A DNA stretch of 64,000 nt from Bin90 sp965204855 (GTDB lineage: Bacteria; Chloroflexota; Dehalococcoidia; Lucifugimonadales; JADFKI01): contig OZ242018.1 in NCBI GenBank assembly GCA_965204855.1, positions 1,488,001 through 1,552,000 on the forward strand. The letters are read 5' to 3'. The notes under the pieces are model-generated. The model ran no database searches, was not told where the DNA came from, and worked only from the letters and a program-made list of their open reading frames with translations. Within the stretch, counting starts at the first letter, position 1; each line of letters opens with the position of its first letter. A program made the translations under genes and the position numbers. Positions 7,597 through 15,731 of the stretch are shown in pieces.

Positions 7597-9687
7597 CTAC
7601 TGGGCGGGCACGATGTGCTGCGGCCTGCCCCAGAAACCGGCGGCTGTGGAGCGCGAGCCCCAGGATTGCACTGTTTCGGGGTTGCCGGCGACTCCGCGCG
7701 GCGGCTGAACCATGCCGCTGTAGAGCTGCCAGTAGTAGTAGTAGTCAACCATGTCGAGGTGGAGGTCTTCGCGTGCCTGCTTGTCCCTCTCGCCATTGAT
7801 GCCGACATACATATAGTCGAGGAAGCGGCTCTCGAAGGAGCAACCCCATGCCGGGCGGCTGAAGGAGCTATCCGAAGGAGGCGGAGGCCAGTCGAACGGG
7901 TAGTTGGCGGTTTCGACGCTGCAGTTCTTGACAACGGGCCAAGGCTGCGTGCGGTCACGCATGCGCGGTACTACAACCGCACCGTACTCTTCGGTAAGGA
8001 GCTTGGTGCTAACGCCGATGTCTTCCCAGCCTGCGGCTACGGCGTCGGCCTGCTCGAGGCAGACGTCGCCAGTTTCGCAGCGGTACTTGTTAAGACTGAT
8101 CTCGAAGCGGGTGCCGTCGGCCTGCCTGGGGAAGCCAGCCAAGTCAAGAAGGCGCTCTGCTTCTGCGTAGTCAGTGGGAATCTCCCAGGGCCACTCGTAG
8201 TCGGCCTCGGCGGCGGGTACGTCGTACTCGGGCCAATCCGTGCCGCTGCCCAGCAGATCGCTGCTGTACTTCTCGTGCGCGGAGTTGACCATTGCCTGCG
8301 TTACGGTGCGCTCAGGGCGCCAGCCGGGGAACTTGGGTCCCATCAATTCAAGGTAGATGGGGGTGCCGAGGCCGGCCTGGAGCACGTCAACAATACCCTG
8401 GCGGTCGATTGCCATGGAGAGCGCCCAGCGAACGAGGCGGGCCTGTTCCATGTCGCTCATGCCTGCGGGGTTGTTAGTGTCCTCGTACTGGCAGGGCTTG
8501 CCAAGGTCGCACCAAGGGTTGCCAAGGTGCGGGAGGTCAGTTTCATATACCGCAGACATCCAAGGCTCGAGCGCCTCTTCGGTCTTGGCGTTCTTGTCTG
8601 TCCAGAGGTTGCCGGGCCAGATGACGCTGAGAGTCATCGTGTCCTTGTCCGACATAGTCGGGATGAACTTCAAGCCTTTTTCTTCCAGCTCAGTGAGCCT
8701 AGCGAAGTCAATGGCGGCGAGGTCGATCTCGCCGGTCTCCATCGCTGCCATGCGGGAGGTGATTTCAGGCATCTGCCTGACAACGAACTTGCCGATGTGA
8801 GCGGTCTCTATCCAGTGCTCCTCGACCGCGTGAACTTCGCCGCGGTCGTTGGGCTTCCACTCACCGATGGTGAAGGGGCCGGAGCCGACCGGGACGAACT
8901 GCACTGCGTCCGCGCCCATGCGCTCGTAGGCGTCCTTGCTGTCGAGTCGGACGGTGGTGTCGTTGATGTCGAACTCACTGATCGGTATGCCCCAGAAGAT
9001 GTCCGTTACCATCGGGGCTTCGACGGTGTAGTCGTCAACGGCAATGGCTTCGCCGAAGGTTGCGCCGAGCTGGGCACCAATGGCGGCACCGAGGCTGGGA
9101 TTGACGACGGCGTTCTGGCGGTTCATGTTCCACGCTACGTCGTGCGCGGTGAGATCACCAAAGTCTTCGCCTGCGAAGGCATCCGGTGTCTGGAACTTGA
9201 TGCCCTTGCGAATGTTGAGAGTGAGCTGGTCGCCCGCGTCATTGATCGTCCACTTTTCAGCCACGAACGGTGCCAGCGGGTCTGTGCCGTCGTGAACGAG
9301 GAGCTGGTCGAAGAAGCCCATCTGAATTTCGCCGGGGCTTCCGCCGTAGGTCTGGACCTCAAAGTCGCCGAACTGCTCAGAGACTTCGGGGATTGCCATA
9401 GTGATCGTGACCGTTCCGGCAACTTCAGGCGCGGGAGCTACCGTGGGAGCGGGCGCGGCCTGTGCGGTGGGTGCCGCCGCGGGCGCGGGTGCCGTAGTTG
9501 CAGCGGGCGCCGGTGCGGGCGCTGACGGCGCGGTGGTTGCCGCAGGCGCGGCTGCCGGCTGTGCGGGCGCGGCGGGCGCGGGTTCTTCAGCGCCGCCACA
9601 GGCGACAAGTGCGAAGATCGCGACTGCCGCCACAGTTAAGAGGCTTAAGTGCCTCCATTTGCTTCGTATAACAGGTAATCTACCCAT
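7597..9687 (-). CDS. ABC transporter solute-binding lipoprotein, family 5
   Basis: A 696-aa extracytoplasmic receptor of a peptide/opine-type importer. A signal peptide ends in lipobox ALVAC (Cys about 30). An Ala/Pro/Thr-rich linker (about 33-90) tethers the domain to the membrane. The SBP_bac_5 fold follows, with KWTINDAGDQLTLNIRKGIK, FVPVGSGPFTIGEWKP, and ALSMAIDRQGIVDVLQAGLG. At almost 700 aa it is longer than the usual 500-600 aa, mainly in the C-terminal lobe, which is rich in Trp and Tyr. The ATG follows AAGGAGGG closely. A TTGACA-16-TATTAT promoter lies upstream. Confidence 0.9.
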   Translation of the reverse strand: MGRLPVIRSKWRHLSLLTVAAVAIFALVACGGAEEPAPAAPAQPAAAPAATTAPSAPAPAPAATTAPAPAAAPTAQAAPAPTVAPAPEVAGTVTITMAIPEVSEQFGDFEVQTYGGSPGEIQMGFFDQLLVHDGTDPLAPFVAEKWTINDAGDQLTLNIRKGIKFQTPDAFAGEDFGDLTAHDVAWNMNRQNAVVNPSLGAAIGAQLGATFGEAIAVDDYTVEAPMVTDIFWGIPISEFDINDTTVRLDSKDAYERMGADAVQFVPVGSGPFTIGEWKPNDRGEVHAVEEHWIETAHIGKFVVRQMPEITSRMAAMETGEIDLAAIDFARLTELEEKGLKFIPTMSDKDTMTLSVIWPGNLWTDKNAKTEEALEPWMSAVYETDLPHLGNPWCDLGKPCQYEDTNNPAGMSDMEQARLVRWALSMAIDRQGIVDVLQAGLGTPIYLELMGPKFPGWRPERTVTQAMVNSAHEKYSSDLLGSGTDWPEYDVPAAEADYEWPWEIPTDYAEAERLLDLAGFPRQADGTRFEISLNKYRCETGDVCLEQADAVAAGWEDIGVSTKLLTEEYGAVVVPRMRDRTQPWPVVKNCSVETANYPFDWPPPPSDSSFSRPAWGCSFESRFLDYMYVGINGERDKQAREDLHLDMVDYYYYWQLYSGMVQPPRGVAGNPETVQSWGSRSTAAGFWGRPQHIVPAQ

Positions 9688-9794
9688 TATCCCTCCTTCA
9701 GGCTAGTTGCCTCATTGTGAATTTCAAGTCTCGCCGAGTAATCTACTACGCTATGGCAGTTCCCAACTTATATGAGACTCAAAGGTATGCAAGC

Positions 9795-9822
9795 AATAAT
9801 ACTGATTAGGACGGAACTGTCA
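9795..9822 (-). promoter_or_regulatory. Sigma-70-type promoter for the solute-binding protein gene
   Basis: On the minus strand, TTGACA (9822-9817), 16-nt spacer, TATTAT (9800-9795). It leaves a leader of roughly 100 nt before the ATG at 9687. Confidence 0.65.
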
Positions 9823-9995
9823 AGTCATTTCGATGGATTTGAGGAAATTCAACCTTGACTGGAAACTAGCTTTAGCTTGGGATGGCACTTTCGGTGACCG
9901 AGCTGAAAATGGAACGCACAAATAGCAGATAGGAAGCTTCGTGTCAGGCGCAACAGGCTGAGGCAGTGGAGCGAGTCGGCAATTCGAGGGAGGAT

Positions 9996-10093
9996 TGGCG
10001 GGAGCGAGAGGGAGTCGAACCCACCGTCCCGACCGAAGGGCCGGGACCATCGGATTTGAAGTCCGTGGAACCCACCGGAGCACATCCGCTCCC
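9996..10093 (-). tRNA. selC: tRNA-Sec (anticodon TCA)
   Basis: A 98-nt tRNA on the minus strand, including an encoded CCA (9998-9996). The anticodon TCA (complement of 10057-10059) sits in the loop of GGACTTCAAATCC, as in known selC genes. The acceptor stem pairs seven Watson-Crick bases plus one G-U, giving the 8-bp stem specific to tRNA-Sec. The extra arm is long (TCCCGG...CCGGGA-type stem with a CTTCGG loop), and the T arm holds GGTTCGACTCC. It lies alone between the importer operon and a lipoprotein gene. No strong promoter is evident; a TAAACT about 30 nt upstream may be a -10 box. Confidence 0.96.
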
Positions 10094-10232
10094 GCGCTGG
10101 TGGACGAATGAGTGATTCGGAGACTTAGTTTAACAGAAATCGAACGGCGTAAGCAGTAGAATTTCGACTGCCTTTGACACATTCAATCAGCCCGCATGGC
10201 TACGGCTAACGTGGCGATTAGCTGCCAGGGCG

Positions 10233-10820
10233 CTATCTGCGACGTCGATAATCGATGAAGTCGGTGATAATGGCGTCCACTTCCTCCCACCAAAGGCTGC
10301 CCAGAATCAAGCCTTTGGGCACATCGAAGACCATCCAGCCTTGAACCTGGAATTCTTTGTCCAGCTCAATCTGCCCCCACAGAAATGGTGTGTACAGGTC
10401 TTCTTCAGGGTCTGCACTATCCACGAGCCTGGATGCCTCGAAAGGGTCAACAGCATCAATGCGCTCGCCGCGCCTGTCGCCGATTTGTGCCGCTTCTTCG
10501 TCAATAAGCAGGGGTGTAATCAGGCTTGTACGGTTGACGAGTGTTACGTCGAGAAGCACTAGCTGACGGTTGGACGCCTTCGGTCTTATCACACGGTGCT
10601 GGCCCGCTGCATCCTTGAAGGCTACTTTCTCCACGATGAGTGGGTATGTCGTGTGTACTTCAAGGCTCCTACCCCTTGAGGAGACCTTTTCCGGCTCGTC
10701 GGAACCGCAGGATATCAGGGTCATAGAAGATACCAGCAGCATAAGCAGCGCTAGCGGCGTCAAGCAGCCCGATATTCCGGCAAGTTTGTTGGCGTGTCGA
10801 TTTATGTCTTTTGTATTCAC
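10233..10820 (-). CDS. Putative lipoprotein with a DUF4352-like domain
   Basis: A 195-aa protein with a long N-region and a hydrophobic stretch (about 22-36) ending in lipobox LISC (Cys38). The mature part, with RQLVLLDVTLVNRTS and a late VQGWMVFDVPKG, resembles the immunoglobulin-like DUF4352 fold found on secreted proteins: the first matches the 'ability to contribute to a beta-sandwich' strand, the second the usual 'GxxxFxVP' ending. The start is GTG 10820 with AGGAA upstream. The function is unknown. It is separated from tRNA-Sec by about 140 nt with nothing else visible. Confidence 0.7.
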   Translation of the reverse strand: MNTKDINRHANKLAGISGCLTPLALLMLLVSSMTLISCGSDEPEKVSSRGRSLEVHTTYPLIVEKVAFKDAAGQHRVIRPKASNRQLVLLDVTLVNRTSLITPLLIDEEAAQIGDRRGERIDAVDPFEASRLVDSADPEEDLYTPFLWGQIELDKEFQVQGWMVFDVPKGLILGSLWWEEVDAIITDFIDYRRRR

Positions 10821-10879
10821 TGGTGTGTGGTTCCTAATGGTTGCTTGATTATGGATCGGAGGGATGAGCGGTCGATCGA

Positions 10880-12070
10880 TTACACTGCGGAAAGCGAGGG
10901 CATCGACCTGAGCTTGCCTATCATGTCAGGAAGGATGGATAGTAGGTAATCCACATCTTCTTCGGTGTTCTCCCGCCCGAGGGTGATACGAAGACTGCCT
11001 TGCGCCATTTCCGCCGTGAGCCCAATTGCGAGAAGGACGTGTGAAGGCTCCAGGGAGGCAGATGAACAGGCGCTGCCACTTGAGGCGCAGACACCGGCGA
11101 AATCCAAGCCGAGCAGGACGGGTTCACCTTCCACTCCTTCAATGGATATGTTCACGTTGTTGGGAAGGCGATGTTCCGGGTGTCCGTTCAGGCGCACGCC
11201 TGCAATCGTCTCGAAAATACCCTGCGTGAGCTTTTCGCGGAGTCGCAGGCAGTGTTTGGACGTTTCTTCGCGCTGGCTGACGGCAAGATGCAAGGCCTCG
11301 CCAAATCCGACGATGCCGGGGACATTCTCAGTGCCGGACCTACGCTGGCGTTCCTGCCCGCCGCCGGCGTTCTGCTCCTCGAAGGGTGTGCCGCGCTTGA
11401 CATAGAGCAATCCGACGCCCTTTGGTCCATAAATCTTATGAGCTGACAGGCTGAGCAGGTCAACACCAAGAGAACGGACGTTGATGTCGAGAAATCCGGC
11501 AGCTTGCACGGCATCCGTGTGCATTATCACGGTGCGATTCCGGCGTTTGGCTTCTGCCTTAACCAGCCGGGTTATTTTCTCGATTGGCTGGATAGTGCCA
11601 ATTTCATTGTTCGCCATCATTACACTGACCAGGATTGTCTCGTCAGTGATAGCGTCAACTACATCCTGTGGGTTGATAAGTCCGTGCTCATCGACCGGGA
11701 GATAGGTTATATCGAAACCGAACTGCTCAAGCTGGTAGCAGGTGTGCAGAATGGCGTGGTGCTCGATGGCGGTCGTAATGATGTGTTTGCCAAGTGCGCG
11801 TAGGGCGAAAGCGACGCCCTTCAGAGCGGCGTTGTCAGATTCCGTGCCTCCGCTAGTGAAGACTATCTCGCTCATTCGCGCGCCGAGGATGCGGGCTATA
11901 CGCTCGCGGGCATCGTCCACGGCCTTTCGCGCTTCCTGTCCGATGGTGTAGATGCTGGAGGGGTTGCCAAAGTCGGACGTGAAGTACGGCAACATCGCGT
12001 TTAGCACATCAGAACGAACGGGGGTCGTCGCCGAGTGATCCATGTAGATAATTCTTTCGGACATTGTCAT
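10880..12070 (-). CDS. Cysteine desulfurase, NifS/IscS-like (class V aminotransferase)
   Basis: A 396-aa PLP enzyme that removes sulfur from cysteine for Fe-S clusters and thio-cofactors. It opens with IYMDHSATTPV, carries ASGGTESDN-type sequence (FTSGGTESDNAAL), the PLP Lys in LSAHKIYGPKG, and the mobile catalytic Cys in SSGSACSSASLEPSHVL. The RSGTENVPGIVGFG motif is intact. AGGGGGA lies 5 nt before the ATG, and a TTGAGC-18-TAAAAT promoter about 70 nt upstream. Beside tRNA-Sec in a genome with selA and selD, it could also deliver selenide from selenocysteine to SelD; that is inference. Confidence 0.93.
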   Translation of the reverse strand: MTMSERIIYMDHSATTPVRSDVLNAMLPYFTSDFGNPSSIYTIGQEARKAVDDARERIARILGARMSEIVFTSGGTESDNAALKGVAFALRALGKHIITTAIEHHAILHTCYQLEQFGFDITYLPVDEHGLINPQDVVDAITDETILVSVMMANNEIGTIQPIEKITRLVKAEAKRRNRTVIMHTDAVQAAGFLDINVRSLGVDLLSLSAHKIYGPKGVGLLYVKRGTPFEEQNAGGGQERQRRSGTENVPGIVGFGEALHLAVSQREETSKHCLRLREKLTQGIFETIAGVRLNGHPEHRLPNNVNISIEGVEGEPVLLGLDFAGVCASSGSACSSASLEPSHVLLAIGLTAEMAQGSLRITLGRENTEEDVDYLLSILPDMIGKLRSMPSLSAV

Positions 12071-12140
12071 TGCTTCCCCCTTTCCGCTCCAGAAGAGCTA
12101 ACATCAATGTACAGAATGAATGTATGTTTTGAGTTGACAT

Positions 12141-12170
12141 ATTTTAGCATGTAATTGGATGTATGCTCAA
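12141..12170 (-). promoter_or_regulatory. Promoter of the cysteine desulfurase gene
   Basis: On the minus strand, TTGAGC (12170-12165), 18-nt spacer, TAAAAT (12146-12141), in an AT-rich stretch between speB and the desulfurase gene. The same TTGAGC-18 arrangement occurs upstream of thiL. Confidence 0.55.
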
Positions 12171-12178
12171 AAGTGACG

Positions 12179-13084
12179 CTAATGCTGCGTTGCGTAACCG
12201 ATGAGCTTGTAGGCAAGCTTGGCGGCTGTGAAGGCGCAGGAGACAGGGCCTTGCGACGGGTTGAGTTCGACCACGTCGAAGCCCACAATGTTGGCGCGAT
12301 GAGATACAACAAGGAGTAGGGCGAGAATCTCGTGCCAGAGCAGGCCGCCAGGTTCAGGCGTGCCGACTCCCGCCATAATAGACGGGTCGAACACGTCTAG
12401 GTCTATGCTGATGTAGATGTTTTCCGTCAGATGGTTGGTAGCGAGTTCAATTGCACCGTCGAGACTGGCGGGTGAACCGGCACCCCAGAGCTGCATAGGT
12501 ATCCCCTGCCCTTCAATGAACTCCTTTTCTTTGGCGCTCATGCTGCGGACACCTGCCAGCACCAGAGGACAGACTTCGCTGATGCGACGAGCCGTCGAGG
12601 CGTGGCCCCATTTCGTGCCCATATAGCTATCTCTCATATCTGCATGCGCGTCAATGTAGAGTACGGACAGATCTGAGTGAAGTTCTGCGAGCGCCTGTAC
12701 CGCGCCGATTGTGATCGAGTGCTCGCCGCCGAGCAGAACGGGGAGCTTGCCGTGTGACGCAGCGCTCTCGACCGCGCCGCGGACAGCGGCAAGCATCGAC
12801 TTTGGGCCGTCCATTCGGGGCTGCAACTCAGGCGTGGTGTGTATGCCCACCTGAGAGATGTCGCAGTCTAGCTCAATGTCGTAGTCTTCAAGATGACGGG
12901 ATGCTTCGATGATCGCTGCCGGACCGTCGCGCGCGCCAGACATGAAGGATGTGGTGCTGTCGTAGGGGACGGGAATAATGAACACTGCCGCGTTTGCGGG
13001 TTCATCCTCGTGAGGCGGCGTGTCGAGGAAGGTGCGCCACTGGAGGGATGTATCACCGAGCCAGGGATAAGTGAAATCAGCCAT
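12179..13084 (-). CDS. speB: Agmatinase (ureohydrolase family)
   Basis: A 301-aa binuclear Mn enzyme hydrolysing agmatine to putrescine and urea. The metal ligands are all visible: GGEHSITIG (near residue 125), YIDAHADMRD (near 147) and SIDLDVFDPS (near 224). The substrate loop GWGHAS-type segment reads MGTKWGHAST. The C-terminal GFDVVELNPSQGP is typical of agmatinases rather than arginases. It follows speD on the same strand, so the two encode consecutive steps toward spermidine. No clear Shine-Dalgarno precedes ATG 13084. Confidence 0.9.
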   Translation of the reverse strand: MADFTYPWLGDTSLQWRTFLDTPPHEDEPANAAVFIIPVPYDSTTSFMSGARDGPAAIIEASRHLEDYDIELDCDISQVGIHTTPELQPRMDGPKSMLAAVRGAVESAASHGKLPVLLGGEHSITIGAVQALAELHSDLSVLYIDAHADMRDSYMGTKWGHASTARRISEVCPLVLAGVRSMSAKEKEFIEGQGIPMQLWGAGSPASLDGAIELATNHLTENIYISIDLDVFDPSIMAGVGTPEPGGLLWHEILALLLVVSHRANIVGFDVVELNPSQGPVSCAFTAAKLAYKLIGYATQH

Positions 13085-13185
13085 GGGACGTACTCAGTTC
13101 ACAAAGCACACTATTAGGACTCCGTCCGACAATATCGGGGCGATTAGGGAGTGGTCAGTTGAGACTGTCAGATGATTTCATCCCT

Positions 13186-13620
13186 TCATTCGCCTGCTGG
13201 GTGTGGAGACTGTGCGCTGCCGATGTTGATCCGCTCGCGGACCATTCCATTGTAGCCTTCGCGCGGTGTGGCGTAGTCAATGCCGCGATCCAACGTCCAG
13301 ACCTTCACTTCCTTCAATCCGAACGCGGCCTTTACACCCTCCAGAGACGAAGACGCATCAAAGTCTTTGCACGAGAAGATGTCGATATTTACGTACTGCC
13401 TGTCAGGGAAGGTGTGAACGCTGATGTGGCTCTCGGCGATGATAACGAACCCGGATACGCCCCAGTCCTCGGGAGTCTTGCCGTGATAGGTATAGACTTG
13501 GGGAGGGACTATCTTATTCATGCCGATGGCGTCGGGGAATTCGTCCAGGAAGCGATACACCATATCGGTGTCCTTGAGCTTCTCGGGCGATGCTCCGTGT
13601 CCGTCAATAGCGAGATGCAA
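13186..13620 (-). CDS. speD: S-adenosylmethionine decarboxylase proenzyme
   Basis: A 144-aa prokaryotic AdoMet decarboxylase that makes the aminopropyl donor for spermidine. The self-cleavage site is intact: AESHISVHTFPD, in which cleavage before Ser generates the pyruvoyl group. HTFPDRQYVNIDIFSC (His and Cys donors) follows. Size fits the class 1B small form. The start is a TTG at 13620 with TGGAGG about 11 nt upstream. Spermidine synthase is not in the window. Confidence 0.92.
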   Translation of the reverse strand: MHLAIDGHGASPEKLKDTDMVYRFLDEFPDAIGMNKIVPPQVYTYHGKTPEDWGVSGFVIIAESHISVHTFPDRQYVNIDIFSCKDFDASSSLEGVKAAFGLKEVKVWTLDRGIDYATPREGYNGMVRERINIGSAQSPHPAGE

Positions 13621-13943
13621 TTTGAGGATTGCCTCCAGTAAACTGTGTCAAATTCTTGATTTACATTATCACCGATGTTGGGTGTGTACAATAATTATTG
13701 AAATTGCACGCTCGGTGTAGATAGAATACACAATTGCATTAGTTCACGGCGGCGGCAGGCTCTAATTTCCGGTTCGCAGGAGGTTACTCGCTAACCATCG
13801 CCGATTCGATTCGTTATAAGATGTGTGGCATTCTCGAGTCCCGCATTCCTGCTTCCTGCCTTTGGAGCGACGCTTCAGAAGAGAAACGAATGGCAGGGCG
13901 CACGTGTGGGGAGCTGAATCGCGTCAATGAATGGCGGTACAAG

Positions 13944-14918
13944 ATGATAGAACTGGAACACATTAGCAAATACTATGGAGACTTCCCGGCCGTTACGGAT
14001 ATTTCTTTCCGTGTCGAGCAGGGCGAAATTCTGGGCTTCCTGGGACCGAACGGCGCCGGCAAGTCCACGACGATGAAGGTAATCACCGGATTCCACCCTC
14101 CGACCGAAGGCACCGCGACTGTCGCCGGATACGACATAGTGAACGAGTCTCTGGACGCCCGGCGACATATTGGCTATCTGCCTGAGACTGTCCCCCTGTA
14201 CACGGATATGGAGGTGGGCGAGTATCTTGGGTTTATGGGCAAGATTCGTGGGATGTCCTCGGACTACATACGCCGGCGGACGGGCGAGGTCATAGAGATT
14301 TGCCGGCTCGAGGAATACAGCACGACGCACATAGGCAAGCTGTCAAAGGGATTTCGGCAGCGAGTGGGCATCGCGCAGGCGATACTGCATGAGCCGGATG
14401 TGCTAGTGCTGGATGAGCCTACAATCGGTATCGACCCAATTCAGGTTGTGGAGACGCGGCAGCTGATTAAGGACCTTGGTGGCGAGCACACCCTGATTCT
14501 GAGCACGCACATTTTGCCGGAAGTGAGCATGATTTGCGAGCGGGTGATAATCATTCATGAGGGACAGATTGTTGCCGTGGACAGGCCGGAGAATCTGGCA
14601 ACGCGGCTGCGCGGCGTAGAGCGCATCGAGATTGACGCCAGAGGACCGTCGCGCGAAATTGCAGAGGCTATCGAGGAAGTCGAAGGTGTGGAGGCGGTGG
14701 ACCACAGGTACTCTCAAGAGGGCGGTTATTCGACATTCATCATCGGGACGAATCCGGAGTCGGAGCCCCGCTCGATGCTCGCGTCAATGATCGTGAGCGG
14801 CGGGTGGGAGTTGCTGAGATTGCAATCTGTGGGCATGTCGCTAGAGGAGATATTCCTGCAAGTTACGACAGAAGAGGTAGTCCCCGACCCGATTCCGGTT
14901 GGAGATGCAGAGGAATAA
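13944..14918 (+). CDS. ABC-2 exporter ATPase, GldA/NosF type
   Basis: A 324-aa ATPase. Walker A GPNGAGKST is near residue 36, Q-loop GYLPETVPLY near 84, the signature is LSKGFRQRVGIAQAIL (the LSKG form usual in gliding-type exporters), and Walker B is VLVLDEPTIGIDPIQ. The C-terminal 100 residues form the extension typical of ABC-2 systems. The frame is open back to 13821, but homology begins at ATG 13944 (MIELEHISKYYG). A weak TTGAAA-18-TAGAAT promoter lies at 13698-13727. It is the first gene of an operon with the permease at 15018, a GldG-like protein and a DUF4340 protein. Confidence 0.92.
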   Translation: MIELEHISKYYGDFPAVTDISFRVEQGEILGFLGPNGAGKSTTMKVITGFHPPTEGTATVAGYDIVNESLDARRHIGYLPETVPLYTDMEVGEYLGFMGKIRGMSSDYIRRRTGEVIEICRLEEYSTTHIGKLSKGFRQRVGIAQAILHEPDVLVLDEPTIGIDPIQVVETRQLIKDLGGEHTLILSTHILPEVSMICERVIIIHEGQIVAVDRPENLATRLRGVERIEIDARGPSREIAEAIEEVEGVEAVDHRYSQEGGYSTFIIGTNPESEPRSMLASMIVSGGWELLRLQSVGMSLEEIFLQVTTEEVVPDPIPVGDAEE

Positions 14919-15017
14919 ACCGCAGCATCCGGATATACACTCGATCCGGAGGATACTAGATCCCCGTCTTGAACTCGCATGGATACAGGGCTGGGATGAC
15001 AGAGCAAGGATTGAAGG

Positions 15018-15731
15018 TTGAATAACACACTTACAATAGCGTGGAAGGAGACCAAGGCGTATTTCACGACGCCGACGGCGTACATCGTGGGCGCGATGTT
15101 TCTCGTGCTTACGGGCATATTCTTCGTCTTCGACATGACGAGACCGTTCGCTGAGGCAAGCGTGCGTAATTTTGTCTCCTGGGCCAGCTTGTTCATCATG
15201 TTCCTGGCTCCTCTGCTTACGATGAGGCTGCTTGCCGAAGAGCAGAAGCTCGGAACGCTTGAATTGCTACTGACTGCTCCCGTTCGGGACTGGGAGGTGG
15301 TTCTTGGCAAGTACATCGCAAGCTTCATAACGCTGATGGTTACGATTCTATTCACGCTGTACTACGTAATTCTGCTGTATGTGTTCGCGACGCCGGATAC
15401 GGGCCCGATTCTGAGCGCGTACTTCGGACTTGTGCTGTACGGCGCTGCGGCACTGGCGATCGGGCTTATGGCTTCGTCACTGTCGGGTAATCAGATTGTG
15501 GCGGCGGTAGTTGGCATCGGAATACTCCTGACACTGTCGTTCATAGACAGGATCGCCTCGATTGTCGAGGGCCTTGCAGCCGATGTGCTTAACGGCATCT
15601 CGATGAACGCGCATTTTACCGACTTCGCGCGCGGCGTCATCGACACTAGCCACATCGTCTATTACGTTAGCATGGCGGCTGTGTTCCTATTCATAGCGGT
15701 TAGATCATTAGAAACGCGCAGGTGGCGGTAA
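15018..15731 (+). CDS. ABC-2 type permease, GldF-like
   Basis: A 237-aa membrane protein with six predicted helices and the N-terminal motif WKETKAYFTTPTAYIVGAMF characteristic of GldF/ABC-2 permeases. The EEQKLGTLELLLTAPVRDWE segment (cytoplasmic coupling helix, quoted exactly 20 residues) is diagnostic. The start is TTG 15018 with AAGGA 7 nt upstream. It directly abuts the next gene: TAA at 15729-15731, then ATG 15732. Confidence 0.9.
   Translation: MNNTLTIAWKETKAYFTTPTAYIVGAMFLVLTGIFFVFDMTRPFAEASVRNFVSWASLFIMFLAPLLTMRLLAEEQKLGTLELLLTAPVRDWEVVLGKYIASFITLMVTILFTLYYVILLYVFATPDTGPILSAYFGLVLYGAAALAIGLMASSLSGNQIVAAVVGIGILLTLSFIDRIASIVEGLAADVLNGISMNAHFTDFARGVIDTSHIVYYVSMAAVFLFIAVRSLETRRWR

Noticed and set aside
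7543..9525. A 660-codon open frame on the plus strand
   Set aside because: It is the mirror of the solute-binding protein gene (minus strand) and has no family motifs or ribosome-binding site. The minus-strand gene is certain.
13821..13943. N-terminal extension of the ABC ATPase frame
   Set aside because: There is no similarity to ABC ATPases before MIELEHISKYYG at 13944.
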